The position numbers and the translations under genes were made by a program. A stretch of DNA of 46,265 nt from positions 1 through 46,265 of the forward strand of contig QCDE01000009.1 in assembly GCA_003281005.1 (NCBI GenBank), written 5' to 3'. Every line of letters starts with the position of its first letter. Position 1 is the first letter of the stretch. Positions 20,036-28,845 of this stretch are shown in pieces. Below the pieces are notes generated by a model, which did no database searches, was not told the origin of the DNA, and worked only from the letters and a program-made list of their open reading frames with translations. Source of the stretch: Pelagibacteraceae bacterium AG-349-O05 (GTDB taxonomy: Bacteria; Pseudomonadota; Alphaproteobacteria; Pelagibacterales; Pelagibacteraceae).

Positions 20036-21703
20036 ATGCTTATTCAGTTATTACACTCTATTATAACTTTAACGTTAATTTTTACAACTATTTATTGTTG
20101 CGGCTTAGGAATACTTAAAAAAATTAATTTAAAAAACGATCAGGATATTTTTTTAAAAATTTTAGTTGGTTATACCTTTGTAGGAACAATTGCTGTATTG
20201 GTTCATTTTTTTTTTAAAATTCATAACATATTTTCATTTTTATTAATTTGTTTGAGTGTAATTTTTTTTTTAATTTTTTATTTGAAAGAGGTAAAGAAAG
20301 AATTTTTTATTTTTATTTCATTATTGATATTAATTAGTCCATTTCTCTTTGCATATTCGGACCACCCAATTGACTCCAATATGTATCATCACCCATACGT
20401 ATCTTATTTAAAAGCAGAAAAAATTATATTTGCCATAGCAAATATACAATTTAGATTTGGGCATATTTCTTTTTTACAGTTTGTTCAAGCAGCTTTTATG
20501 AATGATTTTTTTCATAAAATTGCTTTAAGCTCTATTAACATAATTTTTTATTTATCTTTTATTTTCTTTGTATCAAAAAAAATTTTTATTCAAAAAAAAT
20601 TAACCTATAATTTTTTAACTACTATTTTAATATCAGGTTTTATTTTAATAAAATTTGCAAGATATAGAGAATTTGGTAATGATTTAATTCCACTACTTAT
20701 TTGTTCATATTTTTTAATTATAATACTAGATGAAATTAATAAAAAAACTAAACTTTCAAAGAATTCTATTAACCTATTCTTAATTTTTTTTGCATTGATG
20801 TTTGTTCATAAAATTTCTTATGTATTCGCAAGTTTAATTTTTCTTGTATTGTTCAAATATAAAAATTTAGAATTTTTAAGAGATGTAAAAATATCAAATA
20901 TTTTTGTTAGTTTTTTGATATTAATACCTTGGATCGTTAAAAATTATTTTGAAACTAGCTGTATAGTCTATCCAATAGAGATAACTTGTTTCTCTAATCC
21001 ATACTATAGTTTAACAGGTTTAGCAGATCCTTCTTCGGCATCTTGGTTGACTGAAATCTGGGCAAAAGGTTTTATAGACAATCCAGAATGGCGTAACCTA
21101 AATTTATCTGAATATGCAAAAGGATTTAATTGGGTTCCAACTTGGATAAATGGTCATTTCATAAAAATTTTAGAAATAATATCACCATTAATTTTTTTAA
21201 TTTTTTTAATATCCATTTATTTAGTTAAAAACAGAAAACATTTTCTTTTGAAAAAAAATGAAAGTGAGAATAAAAAATATTATTCAATTTTATTAATTTT
21301 AATTTTTATTGGATTAAGTATCTGGTTTTATAAAGCACCAATTTTTAGATACGGCTCATTTTATATTATATCGTTTATTATCATTGGTTATATGCTTTTA
21401 TTAATGCAATTTTCAAAAATAAATAATTCAAACAAAATAAATTATTTCAAAGGAATTTTTTTTATTTGTCTGTTATTTTTTGTATCAAAAAATATGTTAA
21501 GAATTAATAAATCTTCAACAGAATTTTTTCCTAAAACTATAAATCAAGATTTAAAAATACAAAATATTAATGGTTTAAACTTGTCTAGATCTACAAATCC
21601 ATCTTCTTCACTTTGTTTTTATACTTACTACATTTGTTCACATGAATTACCAAAAAATTTAAAAGTAAATAAAATAAATAATTACTTCATCATTTCAAAA
21701 TAA
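20036..21703 (+). CDS. Multi-spanning membrane protein, GT-C-like glycosyltransferase candidate
   Basis: 555 residues with roughly 11-13 hydrophobic segments. Between the early helices is a loop with SDHPIDSNMYHHPYVSYLK (residues 108-126), in the position where GT-C enzymes carry catalytic acidic residues, followed by RFGHISFLQ. A C-terminal loop holds two cysteines near 531 and 538 (SLCFYTYYICSHE). The layout resembles large, poorly characterised membrane proteins found in bacterial polysaccharide clusters. GT-C enzymes transfer sugars from polyprenyl phosphates on the periplasmic side. The divergent neighbour is a GT2 of the type making those donors. It is very A+T-rich, consistent with an accessory gene. 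Function is inferred. Confidence 0.6.
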   Translation: MLIQLLHSIITLTLIFTTIYCCGLGILKKINLKNDQDIFLKILVGYTFVGTIAVLVHFFFKIHNIFSFLLICLSVIFFLIFYLKEVKKEFFIFISLLILISPFLFAYSDHPIDSNMYHHPYVSYLKAEKIIFAIANIQFRFGHISFLQFVQAAFMNDFFHKIALSSINIIFYLSFIFFVSKKIFIQKKLTYNFLTTILISGFILIKFARYREFGNDLIPLLICSYFLIIILDEINKKTKLSKNSINLFLIFFALMFVHKISYVFASLIFLVLFKYKNLEFLRDVKISNIFVSFLILIPWIVKNYFETSCIVYPIEITCFSNPYYSLTGLADPSSASWLTEIWAKGFIDNPEWRNLNLSEYAKGFNWVPTWINGHFIKILEIISPLIFLIFLISIYLVKNRKHFLLKKNESENKKYYSILLILIFIGLSIWFYKAPIFRYGSFYIISFIIIGYMLLLMQFSKINNSNKINYFKGIFFICLLFFVSKNMLRINKSSTEFFPKTINQDLKIQNINGLNLSRSTNPSSSLCFYTYYICSHELPKNLKVNKINNYFIISK

Positions 21704-21726
21704 TTACATTCAGATTATAAAATTTT

Positions 21727-22911
21727 TTATTTTTTAAATATTTCGTAAAACTTTTCCCAAGTAGATAATTTAGAATGTTTAGATGACTGAATATAATTTT
21801 TGATATAATTATTATAATGTTTATCAATTACCTGAAAATCTTTTTTCAATATAGAAAACTTAGCAGTTTCAATATCATAACTTCTTTTTTTTAATGTTGA
21901 AGATAATCCGGCAATGTATTTTTTATTATATTCTTTCATTTTATTATGGTGACAAAAAATGATTGGTCTTTTCCACAAGATAGCTAATTGTATAGCTGAG
22001 CTATTATGTGAAATTACTAATTTTGATTTTTTTATAAATTTAGCTGTTTGACCATCAATAATCTTAAATTTTTTTTCTTTAAAAATTTTTTTTAACTTAT
22101 TTTTATATAAATTATTACTTCTAGGATGAATTGCTATAAATATCTTGTAATTAAATTTTTTATTTAAATCATTAAAAAATCTTTTCAAATCTGAAAAATA
22201 CTTTTTTTCAATCGGATCTTTATTATAGTTTTTATTAAAAAATAATTCAGGATGATCAAAAATTATAGCATCAATAAATAAAGCATAATTTGAATAAATT
22301 AAATTCTTTTTCTTTTTATTTTCTTGTAAAAAAAGATCATAATCAAAGCAATGTGAATAAACAATTTTAGTCTTAGGTGAATAACTTAATTTTTCTTTTA
22401 AGCCAGAAATAAATGAATAATTTGGTATTGGATAAAAAAATTTAGTTAATATATTGGAAATATAATTAAATATTAAACTTATAACACCAGTAATTAAATT
22501 AGATTTATTAAATAAAATATCAATTAATTTTTCTTTTTTTGACATATGTATTTCTTCAGGTAAAAGACAAGATGTAACATTAATCTTTCTCGCTCCTCTT
22601 AAAACTAAATATTTTTGAATTAAGCCAAATACAAATGATTTATATGTTGTGCAATCTACAAAATAAATTTTTTTTAAATTTTTAATTAATTTAAGAGTTT
22701 GATAATATGAGTTAACTTCTAGGAAATTTTTATTATTAATATAAATTTGGGATTTCTTTCCATATACTTTGTTTATATTTTTATTAAACAGCCCAGATAT
22801 ATTCCAAATTTCAACTTGAAAGTTTTTTTTTAATGAATAGTAACCAAATCTTTGTAAATTACGTTTGTCTATTGGCTGACTTAAGAAAATTATTATTTTC
22901 TTTTTTTGCAC
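21727..22911 (-). CDS. GT-B-like surface carbohydrate biosynthesis protein, function unknown
   Basis: 394 residues, extremely Lys/Asn/Ile-rich. Visible markers are FIDAIIFDHPELFF near 216, AIHPRSNN near 262, and SHNSSAIQLAILWKRPIIFCHH near 300 (the last read as two overlapping parts). The HPR-type basic motif and S-x-x-x-x-x-A-x-x-x-K-P-I-I-F loop are those of capsule/CDP-glycerol-transferase-like GT-B proteins. A hydrophobic stretch around 140-160 may be peripheral membrane contact. It lies 14 bases after the radical SAM stop on the same strand, so the three minus-strand genes here may be one operon. The donor and acceptor are unknown, and it is not an obvious paralogue of the gene at 3118-4509. 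Confidence 0.55.
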   Translation of the reverse strand: MQKKKIIIFLSQPIDKRNLQRFGYYSLKKNFQVEIWNISGLFNKNINKVYGKKSQIYINNKNFLEVNSYYQTLKLIKNLKKIYFVDCTTYKSFVFGLIQKYLVLRGARKINVTSCLLPEEIHMSKKEKLIDILFNKSNLITGVISLIFNYISNILTKFFYPIPNYSFISGLKEKLSYSPKTKIVYSHCFDYDLFLQENKKKKNLIYSNYALFIDAIIFDHPELFFNKNYNKDPIEKKYFSDLKRFFNDLNKKFNYKIFIAIHPRSNNLYKNKLKKIFKEKKFKIIDGQTAKFIKKSKLVISHNSSAIQLAILWKRPIIFCHHNKMKEYNKKYIAGLSSTLKKRSYDIETAKFSILKKDFQVIDKHYNNYIKNYIQSSKHSKLSTWEKFYEIFKK

Positions 22912-22925
22912 CCTTAAATTCCAGA

Positions 22926-23825
22926 TTATCTGGCTTTTATTTTTGTCTCGGGACTAAGGAGACGATGTTTACTACTGTCTTCAGAGCTATGTGAAATAAA
23001 ATCTCTGTACCTTGAAGGTGTCCAAGAAAATGAATTTTTTATAATGTCTTCATTTGTAAATTTTGTATTTAAAATTTTATAATTCCCCTTTTGAACTTTT
23101 AAAGATCTTTCCTTTAAAATTTCATAGTTTGATTTAGAGATTGTATCTTTAGTTGGCCCTGTTCTTCCACCGAAGCCATCACTTTCATGGGGCAAAGGTA
23201 TTGGTGCACTGCATTTTCTACAACTAGTGGCCATTTGGTTTTTAAATGCATCTAAACTTTGTTTCCACCAACCCTTTTCTATTGGCACTCCACCTGGACC
23301 ATCCAAAAGATAATCTAGTGAAGCTGCTACTTCACAAAAAAAACCACCCTTAGGAGTGATTGATGCTGACCATTGTTCTTGAACCCAACAATTATTAATT
23401 AATTCATCAGCTAATTCTTTATCTTCGACAACATCATCGATTGCAACAAGTAATGGCTGATGCTTACCTGGTGCGGTGTGATCATTATATGTTATATAAT
23501 CTTCATCAAAATGTTCATAAATTAAATCTTTATTTTCTTCCCATTTAAATCCAGCTGTCCAAATATGACGTTTCCTTCGTTCAGTTTTTTTTGCAAATAT
23601 TTCTATTATTTCTTTTATTTGAGGATGCATGAATGGCTCTCCGCCCATTAAGCCTACTCTTCCAGGAAAACCTTCTAAACTGTCAATTGCACGCTCCACT
23701 GTTTCGAGATCCATAAAAAAAGGTTTTTTGTGGTGACCTACATGACGTGTACAGTTAGCACACCTCAAATGACAAGCATTTGTGACCTCAACATGTATTG
23801 TATGCATTTCAGCTAAATCTCTCAT
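22926..23825 (-). CDS. Radical SAM protein with an auxiliary cysteine cluster
   Basis: 299 residues. The CxxxCxxC cluster motif is C18-C22-C25 within TNACHLRCANC, and GGEP (the SAM-binding motif) is at 61-64, followed by a partial TIM barrel. C146, C164, C202 and C205, the last two as CRKC, could bind a second iron-sulfur cluster in a SPASM/twitch-like arrangement. The final 80 residues are polar and without recognised motif. It overlaps the upstream pentapeptide-repeat gene by four bases (ATGA), implying coupled translation. Two 60-base lines sampled in this gene are near 37% G+C, against about 20% in lines sampled from flanking genes, which suggests a different origin. The substrate is unknown; a sugar, lipid or peptide modification are all possible. 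Confidence 0.78.
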   Translation of the reverse strand: MRDLAEMHTIHVEVTNACHLRCANCTRHVGHHKKPFFMDLETVERAIDSLEGFPGRVGLMGGEPFMHPQIKEIIEIFAKKTERRKRHIWTAGFKWEENKDLIYEHFDEDYITYNDHTAPGKHQPLLVAIDDVVEDKELADELINNCWVQEQWSASITPKGGFFCEVAASLDYLLDGPGGVPIEKGWWKQSLDAFKNQMATSCRKCSAPIPLPHESDGFGGRTGPTKDTISKSNYEILKERSLKVQKGNYKILNTKFTNEDIIKNSFSWTPSRYRDFISHSSEDSSKHRLLSPETKIKAR

Positions 23826-24415
23826 GAACCTACTTTATTATTTTTTACAAACATGCACAACTGTTTATTTGTTTCATGAATTACAGTATTTTTTTTTTCA
23901 CAGTCTAAAAATTTAGATAATGTAAGATTAGAATCTTTAAACTCTACCTCTGATAAATTGGCATTCAAACACATAAACATAAACATTTTACATTTACTAA
24001 AAGTAATTTTGTTCAATTTACTGTTTTCGAAAATTGACCTACTCATTTCAGATTTTAAAATTTCAAGATTTTCTATAAGAGACTCTTTAAAATGAGTACC
24101 TCTAAATTTAACGCTATTAATATAGCATTCTTTAAAATGTGAATTTATAAACTTAGAAGAACTGTAAAATGTCCCTTCAAAAGTACAATTTTTAAAGATC
24201 ACATCTTTAAATCCTGATGCTTCCCAATGTGTTTTATAAAAATTACAATTTTCAAATTCTGTTTCAAAAACTTTAGCCTCTTTAAAATAGGCAAATGTAA
24301 AATCACAATTTATAAATTTACATTTTGATATAAAAGAGAAATTTTTAACAGCTTCTTTAAAATTTTCATCTGTATAAATTTTACCCTCAAATATATGTTT
24401 TGATTTTTTTTCCAT
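23822..24415 (-). CDS. Pentapeptide-repeat protein
   Basis: 197 residues, no signal peptide. From residue 34 to about 172 a bulky hydrophobic residue recurs every fifth position (F34, F39, F44, V49, F54, F59, W64, F69, F74 and so on), giving some seven 20-residue coils of a right-handed quadrilateral beta helix. Cysteines C37, C57, C77 and C97 fall exactly 20 residues apart, so they stack on one face, at the inward i-2 position. Cysteine at this position is also common in Qnr-type proteins, but length and loops do not establish that identity. It is the first gene of a probable three-gene unit with the radical SAM and GT-B-like genes, about 155 bases from a tRNA-Arg. Function is unknown. Confidence 0.82.
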   Translation of the reverse strand: MEKKSKHIFEGKIYTDENFKEAVKNFSFISKCKFINCDFTFAYFKEAKVFETEFENCNFYKTHWEASGFKDVIFKNCTFEGTFYSSSKFINSHFKECYINSVKFRGTHFKESLIENLEILKSEMSRSIFENSKLNKITFSKCKMFMFMCLNANLSEVEFKDSNLTLSKFLDCEKKNTVIHETNKQLCMFVKNNKVGS

Positions 24416-24570
24416 TATAATGTGATTATTCTTTATTTTTGCAATTATTAAAAAACTTGTATTTTGTGAACATAATTATTTGTTTAAATTACACTTTAAA
24501 TAACAAACTCAAAGTTGAAATTTTTTATCCATTATCTCAATTTATAAAAAAAAGCAAACTATTAAATAAG

Positions 24571-24647
24571 TGGTGCACGACCAAGGAGTTGAACCCTGAA
24601 CCTCTCGATCCGAAGTCGAGCGCTCTATCCAATTGAGCTAGTCGTGC
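24571..24647 (-). tRNA. tRNA-Arg (anticodon TCG)
   Basis: A full 77-base cloverleaf read on the minus strand. The acceptor arms GCACGAC and GTCGTGC pair perfectly. The D arm is GCTC/GAGC. The anticodon stem CTCGA/TCGAG carries loop CTTCGGA, so the anticodon is TCG. The T arm is CAGGG/CCTTG with a TTCAACT loop. Discriminator A and an encoded CCA end the gene at 24571. It reads CGN arginine codons, mainly CGA and CGG. The gene stands between the accessory island and the conserved rluD-rpoH pair; no attachment-site duplication was noticed. Confidence 0.96.
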
Positions 24648-24827
24648 TATTACGCTTAACTAATTTTATATAAGATTTTATAAGATTTTTCATAAAATAT
24701 CTTTGATATAAACGTATAATTCTTGAGATAAGTTATCATTTTAGGTAATTTATTTTAGGTTTTTTTAACCGATGACTGACTTTTTATAAATTTCAGCTAA
24801 ACAAACATATAACTACTAATATTTTTT
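24648..24827. other. Intergenic region between tRNA-Arg and the pseudouridine synthase gene
   Basis: These 180 bases must contain divergent promoters for the tRNA and the RluD-type gene. They are A+T-rich, with a short tandem echo of the string TATAAGATTT near 24670-24690 and a TATAAA-like box on the minus strand just before the tRNA. No open frame, structured RNA or inverted repeat of note was seen. Confidence 0.4.
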
Positions 24828-25808
24828 ATGAATAAAAACCTTAATTTTATAGTCAAAGAAAATGAGAAAGATTTAAGAGTTGATGTTTTAATTAATAAAA
24901 GAGAGAAATTAATTAGTAGAACTAGAATTAAAAATTTAATTTTAAAAGATAAGTTAAAATTAAATAATGAAATTATCAAGAACCCTTCAAAAAAAGTTTG
25001 TGTAGGTGATGAATTAAAACTTCAAATTCCGGAACCTAAAAAAGCATCTTTAAAACCATATAATTTAAAACTAGAAATAATTTATGAAGATAATGATTTA
25101 TTAATAATTAATAAACCTGCTGGAATAATCATGCATCCAGGGGCTGGAAATTATGATAAAACAATTGTTAATGCATTGATGCATTATGATAAGGATTCTT
25201 TATCAAATATAGGTGACGAGTTAAGACCTGGTATTGTTCATAGAATTGATAAAAACACATCTGGTTTAGTTGTAATTGCAAAAAATAATGAAACTCATGA
25301 AAATTTATCAAAACAATTTAGTGATCATACAATTATAAGAGAGTACCAACTTTTAATATGGGGAAAATTAAGACCCTCTTCAGGAAGGATTGAGACATTT
25401 ATAACTCGTAGTTCAAAAAATAGACAACTTATGGAAGTTAGTAGTTCTAAAGGTAAGAAAGCAATAACAAATTATAAAACACTTGAAATTTTTGAAAATC
25501 AAAATACACCAACTTTAAGTTTAGTTGAATGTAAATTAGAAACAGGAAGAACACATCAGATAAGAGTTCATATGAACTTTAAAGGTAATAGTCTAGTTGG
25601 AGATGATAAATATAAAAAAAAATATAAAAAATTAAAAAATATTAATTTAGATATCCAAAGTGCAATTACTAAATTAAATAGACAATTCCTGCATGCAAAA
25701 ACCTTAGGATTTATACATCCACGCACTAAGAAAGAGATAATTTTTTCCTCACTTTTGCCACAAGATCTAAATATTATTCTAAAAATGCTTAGAAACACTG
25801 AAGAATAA
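24828..25808 (+). CDS. rluD: 23S rRNA pseudouridine synthase, RluA/RluD family
   Basis: 326 residues. An N-terminal S4-like RNA-binding part (about 12-70, with SRTRIKNLILKDKLKLN) precedes the catalytic domain. Family motifs are LLIINKPAGIIMHPG near 92, RPGIVHRIDKNTSGLVVIAK near 133 with the catalytic Asp in HRIDKNTSG, and ETGRTHQIRVHM near 237. RluD isomerises uridines in helix 69 of 23S rRNA, but RluA and RluC share these motifs. The location directly before rpoH is the conserved alphaproteobacterial position of RluD, which favours that name. Length is as expected. Confidence 0.88.
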   Translation: MNKNLNFIVKENEKDLRVDVLINKREKLISRTRIKNLILKDKLKLNNEIIKNPSKKVCVGDELKLQIPEPKKASLKPYNLKLEIIYEDNDLLIINKPAGIIMHPGAGNYDKTIVNALMHYDKDSLSNIGDELRPGIVHRIDKNTSGLVVIAKNNETHENLSKQFSDHTIIREYQLLIWGKLRPSSGRIETFITRSSKNRQLMEVSSSKGKKAITNYKTLEIFENQNTPTLSLVECKLETGRTHQIRVHMNFKGNSLVGDDKYKKKYKKLKNINLDIQSAITKLNRQFLHAKTLGFIHPRTKKEIIFSSLLPQDLNIILKMLRNTEE

Positions 25809-25824
25809 ATTATTGAAAATTAGG

Positions 25825-25830
25825 TATAAT
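25825..25830 (+). promoter_or_regulatory. Candidate -10 box for rpoH
   Basis: TATAAT, preceded by AGG, lies 19 bases before the rpoH ATG in the 41-base gap after the rluD stop. No -35 box at standard spacing was found. It would give rpoH its own transcript with a leader of about 12 bases, in addition to read-through from rluD. Confidence 0.35.
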
Positions 25831-25849
25831 TAATTAAATAAACACATCT

Positions 25850-26743
25850 ATGAGCACAACAATAAGCAACAATCTGCCAACCCTTTCTAATGAAGGTGGG
25901 CTATCTGCATATTTAGATCAGATTAAAAAATTTCCGATGTTAGCTGCAGAAGAAGAATATATGCTAGCTAAAAATTGGAAAACGACTGGTAATATTAAAG
26001 CTGCAGAAAAACTAGTCACTAGTCATTTAAGACTAGTTGCAAAGATTGCTATGGGCTACAGAGGATATGGTTTGCCTATTAATGAAATGATTTCAGAGGG
26101 GAATGTGGGTCTTATGCAAGCTGTTAAGAAATTCGAACCAGAAAAAGGTTTTAGATTGGCAACTTATGCAATGTGGTGGATTAAGGCTTCTATTCAAGAA
26201 TATATTTTAAGATCTTGGAGTCTTGTCAAAATTGGAACTACTACTGCTCAAAAAAAATTATTTTTCAATTTAAAGAAAATTAAAAATCAAATTTCTCCAG
26301 AAACTGAAGGAGACTTAAGAGATGAACACGTTGATCATATTGCCAATAAGCTCGATGTAAGTAAAGAAGAAGTCGTTTCTATGAATAGAAGACTTTCTGG
26401 AAAGGAGTTCTCGCTAAATGCTCAAGTTGGGGAAGATGGTGATGAATGGCAAGACTGGTTGGTTGACAAGGAACTTGATCATGATTTAAAATTTGCTCAA
26501 CACGAGGAAATGGAGCAAAGAAAAGATTTATTAAAAGATTCTATTAAAGTTCTTAACGATAGAGAAAGAGAGATTCTATACTCAAGAAGACTAAATGATG
26601 ACCCAACTACACTAGAAGATTTAAGTAAAAAATATAAAATTAGTAGAGAAAGAGTTAGACAAATAGAAAATAAAGCATTTGAAAAACTCCAAAAGCATAT
26701 GCTTCTATTAGCTAAATCAAAAAATCTTTTACCCGCAAATTAA
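25850..26743 (+). CDS. rpoH: RNA polymerase heat-shock sigma factor (sigma-32)
   Basis: 297 residues. Region 1.2/2.1 has [20 protein letters not shown] near 18. Region 2 includes [39 protein letters not shown] in overlapping parts near 82-120. The RpoH box is QKKLFFNLK at 134-142, which separates this from sigma-70. Region 4 ends with the helix-turn-helix [20 protein letters not shown] near 265. It directs polymerase to heat-shock promoters. The gene follows rluD and converges with purA, sharing four bases at the overlapping stops. The short leader leaves little room for the RNA thermometer known from enterobacterial rpoH. Confidence 0.96.
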   Translation: MSTTISNNLPTLSNEGGLSAYLDQIKKFPMLAAEEEYMLAKNWKTTGNIKAAEKLVTSHLRLVAKIAMGYRGYGLPINEMISEGNVGLMQAVKKFEPEKGFRLATYAMWWIKASIQEYILRSWSLVKIGTTTAQKKLFFNLKKIKNQISPETEGDLRDEHVDHIANKLDVSKEEVVSMNRRLSGKEFSLNAQVGEDGDEWQDWLVDKELDHDLKFAQHEEMEQRKDLLKDSIKVLNDREREILYSRRLNDDPTTLEDLSKKYKISRERVRQIENKAFEKLQKHMLLLAKSKNLLPAN

Positions 26744-28032
26744 ACTTCAAAAGGGTTTTCAATTAAAATAGTATCGTCTCTTTCTGGACTGGTTGAGATA
26801 CTTGATACTTTTGCACCAATAAAATCTTCAACAGCAAAAATATATTTTTTTGCATTTTCAGGTAATGAGTTCATATTTTTGACTCCACTTGTAGAAACTT
26901 TCCAACCTGGAAAAGTTTCATAAATTGGCTTTATTTTTATCTGGTCTTCTACAGCAGCAGGTAGATAATCTAATCTTTTGCCATTAAGATCGTAAGCAAC
27001 ACACATTTTAATTTCATCTAATTCATCAAGTACATCTAATTTTGTTAAAGCTATACCATCAATCCCTGAAACTTTGATAGTTTGTCTCACTAAAACACCA
27101 TCAAACCATCCACATCTTCTCTTTCTACTTGTGACAGTTCCAAATTCCTTTCCGCGTGTTCCCAAAAGTTCACCGATATCATCTGTTAACTCAGTAGGGA
27201 AAGGTCCCTCTCCAACTCTTGTTGTGTAAGCTTTTGTAATCCCAAGAACATAATTTATCGAATTAGTGCCACAACCAGTTCCTGTTGCTGCGCTTGAAGC
27301 AACAGTATTAGATGAGGTTACAAAAGGATAAGTTCCATGATCTACATCAAGTAAAATTCCTTGGGCTCCTTCGAATAAAATTTTCTTTTTTTGTTTTTTA
27401 AATTCATCGATCTTTAGCCAAACTGGCTGAGAGAATTCTAATATTTTGGGTGCTATTTTAAGCAAATCAGATTTAAGCTGATCTTTTTCAAAAATTTTTT
27501 TTCCTAGGCCTTTTCTAATCGCATTATGATGAATTAATACAGCATCGAGTCTTTGATCTAAATTTTTTTCAGATCTTAGATCCATAACTCTTATAGATCT
27601 TCTTCCTACTTTATCCTCATATGCTGGTCCAATTCCACGTCTTGTAGTTCCTATTTTGCTTTTTCCTGCTGCATCCTCTCTAATCTCATCCATTTCTCTG
27701 TGAAAAGGCAAAATTAAATTTGCAGACTCTGAGATAATAAAATTATTTACATTTACTTCTACGCCTTTAGATTTTATTTCCTCTATTTCCTCTAATAAGG
27801 CCCATGGATCTACGACAACTCCATTGCCAATAATTGATATTTTACCTTTTCTAACTATACCAGATGGCAGTAGTCTCAATTTATATGTAACACCATCAAT
27901 CACTAAAGTATGGCCAGCATTGTGACCTCCTTGGAATCTTATTACTACGTCAGCCTGTTCAGATAACCAATCAACAATTTTTCCTTTACCTTCGTCACCC
28001 CATTGAGATCCAACAACGACTATATTTTTCAT
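26740..28032 (-). CDS. purA: Adenylosuccinate synthase
   Basis: 430 residues, the standard length. It joins IMP and aspartate using GTP, the first committed step to AMP. Motifs are [16 protein letters not shown] near 8, [11 protein letters not shown] near 34, [18 protein letters not shown] near 128, [23 protein letters not shown] in overlapping pieces near 220, and the GTP-specificity segment [12 protein letters not shown] near 330. It overlaps the thiD stop by one base, ending the long minus-strand run, and its stop overlaps the rpoH stop. Confidence 0.97.
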   Translation of the reverse strand: MKNIVVVGSQWGDEGKGKIVDWLSEQADVVIRFQGGHNAGHTLVIDGVTYKLRLLPSGIVRKGKISIIGNGVVVDPWALLEEIEEIKSKGVEVNVNNFIISESANLILPFHREMDEIREDAAGKSKIGTTRRGIGPAYEDKVGRRSIRVMDLRSEKNLDQRLDAVLIHHNAIRKGLGKKIFEKDQLKSDLLKIAPKILEFSQPVWLKIDEFKKQKKKILFEGAQGILLDVDHGTYPFVTSSNTVASSAATGTGCGTNSINYVLGITKAYTTRVGEGPFPTELTDDIGELLGTRGKEFGTVTSRKRRCGWFDGVLVRQTIKVSGIDGIALTKLDVLDELDEIKMCVAYDLNGKRLDYLPAAVEDQIKIKPIYETFPGWKVSTSGVKNMNSLPENAKKYIFAVEDFIGAKVSSISTSPERDDTILIENPFEV

Positions 28033-28844
28033 TATTTAAATTTTCTGTTTACTTTTAAAGAAGTGAGATGGTTAATTGGGCCATGACCTTTTCCATATTT
28101 AGGGTTTGATTTTATTGCAGAATTTACATACTTAATTCCGAGCTCACAAGATTTCTTTACTGTTTTTCCACATGATAAAAAAGTTGTAACTGAGCTAGAT
28201 AAAGTACAACCTGTACCATGAGTATTTTTTGTTTTGTGTCGCTCGCTTTTGAAGATCTTCAAATCTTTTGTGTTTATTAAAATATCTAATACATTTTTAT
28301 GTTTTAAATGACCACCTTTTATAAGTACGTTTTTAGCTCCTAAACCAATAAGTTTATTAGCAGCAAAAATCATATCCTCTTTTGTTATAATTTTTGTTTT
28401 AGTTAAAATTTCTGCCTCGGGGATATTCGGGGTAATAAGTGATACTTTTTTAATTAGTTTTAATTTTAAAAATTGAATAGCTTTAGTGTCTATCAGTTTA
28501 GCCCCTCCTTTAGCAACCATTACTGGGTCTAATACGATTTTTTTAACTTTAATTACATCCAAAGCTTTTAGTACCATTCTAATAACCTCTGAAGAATGCA
28601 GCATACCAATTTTTATTGCATCAGGTCTTATATCTTTACAACTATAAATAATTTGATTAAAAATTTCTTTTGGATTGATCCCAACAATTGATTTTACACC
28701 TGTGGTATTTTGTGATGTAACTGCTGTTATTGCTGTCATTGCATAAGAACCAAGAGCAGTAATAGTTTTTATATCAGCTTGAATACCTGCTCCTCCAGAT
28801 GAGTCAGATCCTGCAATAATTAAAATTTTAGAATTAGGTTTCAA
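28032..28844 (-). CDS. thiD: Hydroxymethylpyrimidine/phosphomethylpyrimidine kinase
   Basis: 270 residues of the ribokinase-like ThiD family. It begins [21 protein letters not shown], has QNTTGV near 46, DPVMVAKGG near 106, and [16 protein letters not shown] near 204 with the anion-hole GTGC. It phosphorylates the pyrimidine half of thiamine. SAR11-type cells are known to need an external pyrimidine precursor yet keep ThiD; whether that holds here cannot be told from this gene alone. No TPP riboswitch is visible upstream, where glmM ends one base away. It is sandwiched between glmM and purA. Confidence 0.93.
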   Translation of the reverse strand: MKPNSKILIIAGSDSSGGAGIQADIKTITALGSYAMTAITAVTSQNTTGVKSIVGINPKEIFNQIIYSCKDIRPDAIKIGMLHSSEVIRMVLKALDVIKVKKIVLDPVMVAKGGAKLIDTKAIQFLKLKLIKKVSLITPNIPEAEILTKTKIITKEDMIFAANKLIGLGAKNVLIKGGHLKHKNVLDILINTKDLKIFKSERHKTKNTHGTGCTLSSSVTTFLSCGKTVKKSCELGIKYVNSAIKSNPKYGKGHGPINHLTSLKVNRKFK

Positions 28845-28845
28845 T

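Noticed and set aside
23822-24415. Assigning the pentapeptide-repeat protein as a Qnr gyrase-protecting protein
   Set aside because: The repeat and inward cysteines are shared, but the loops of Qnr are not evident and no gyrase-related context exists.
24439-24636. A 65-codon plus-strand frame with apparent protein
   Set aside because: Its last third is the antisense of the tRNA-Arg gene and the rest is low-complexity A+T-rich sequence.
24648-24827. A small RNA gene in the gap after tRNA-Arg
   Set aside because: Only A+T-rich sequence and short echoes; no stable stem or terminator.
25809-25849. An RNA thermometer or riboswitch before rpoH
   Set aside because: The 41-base gap is too short and shows no stable pairing with the start region.
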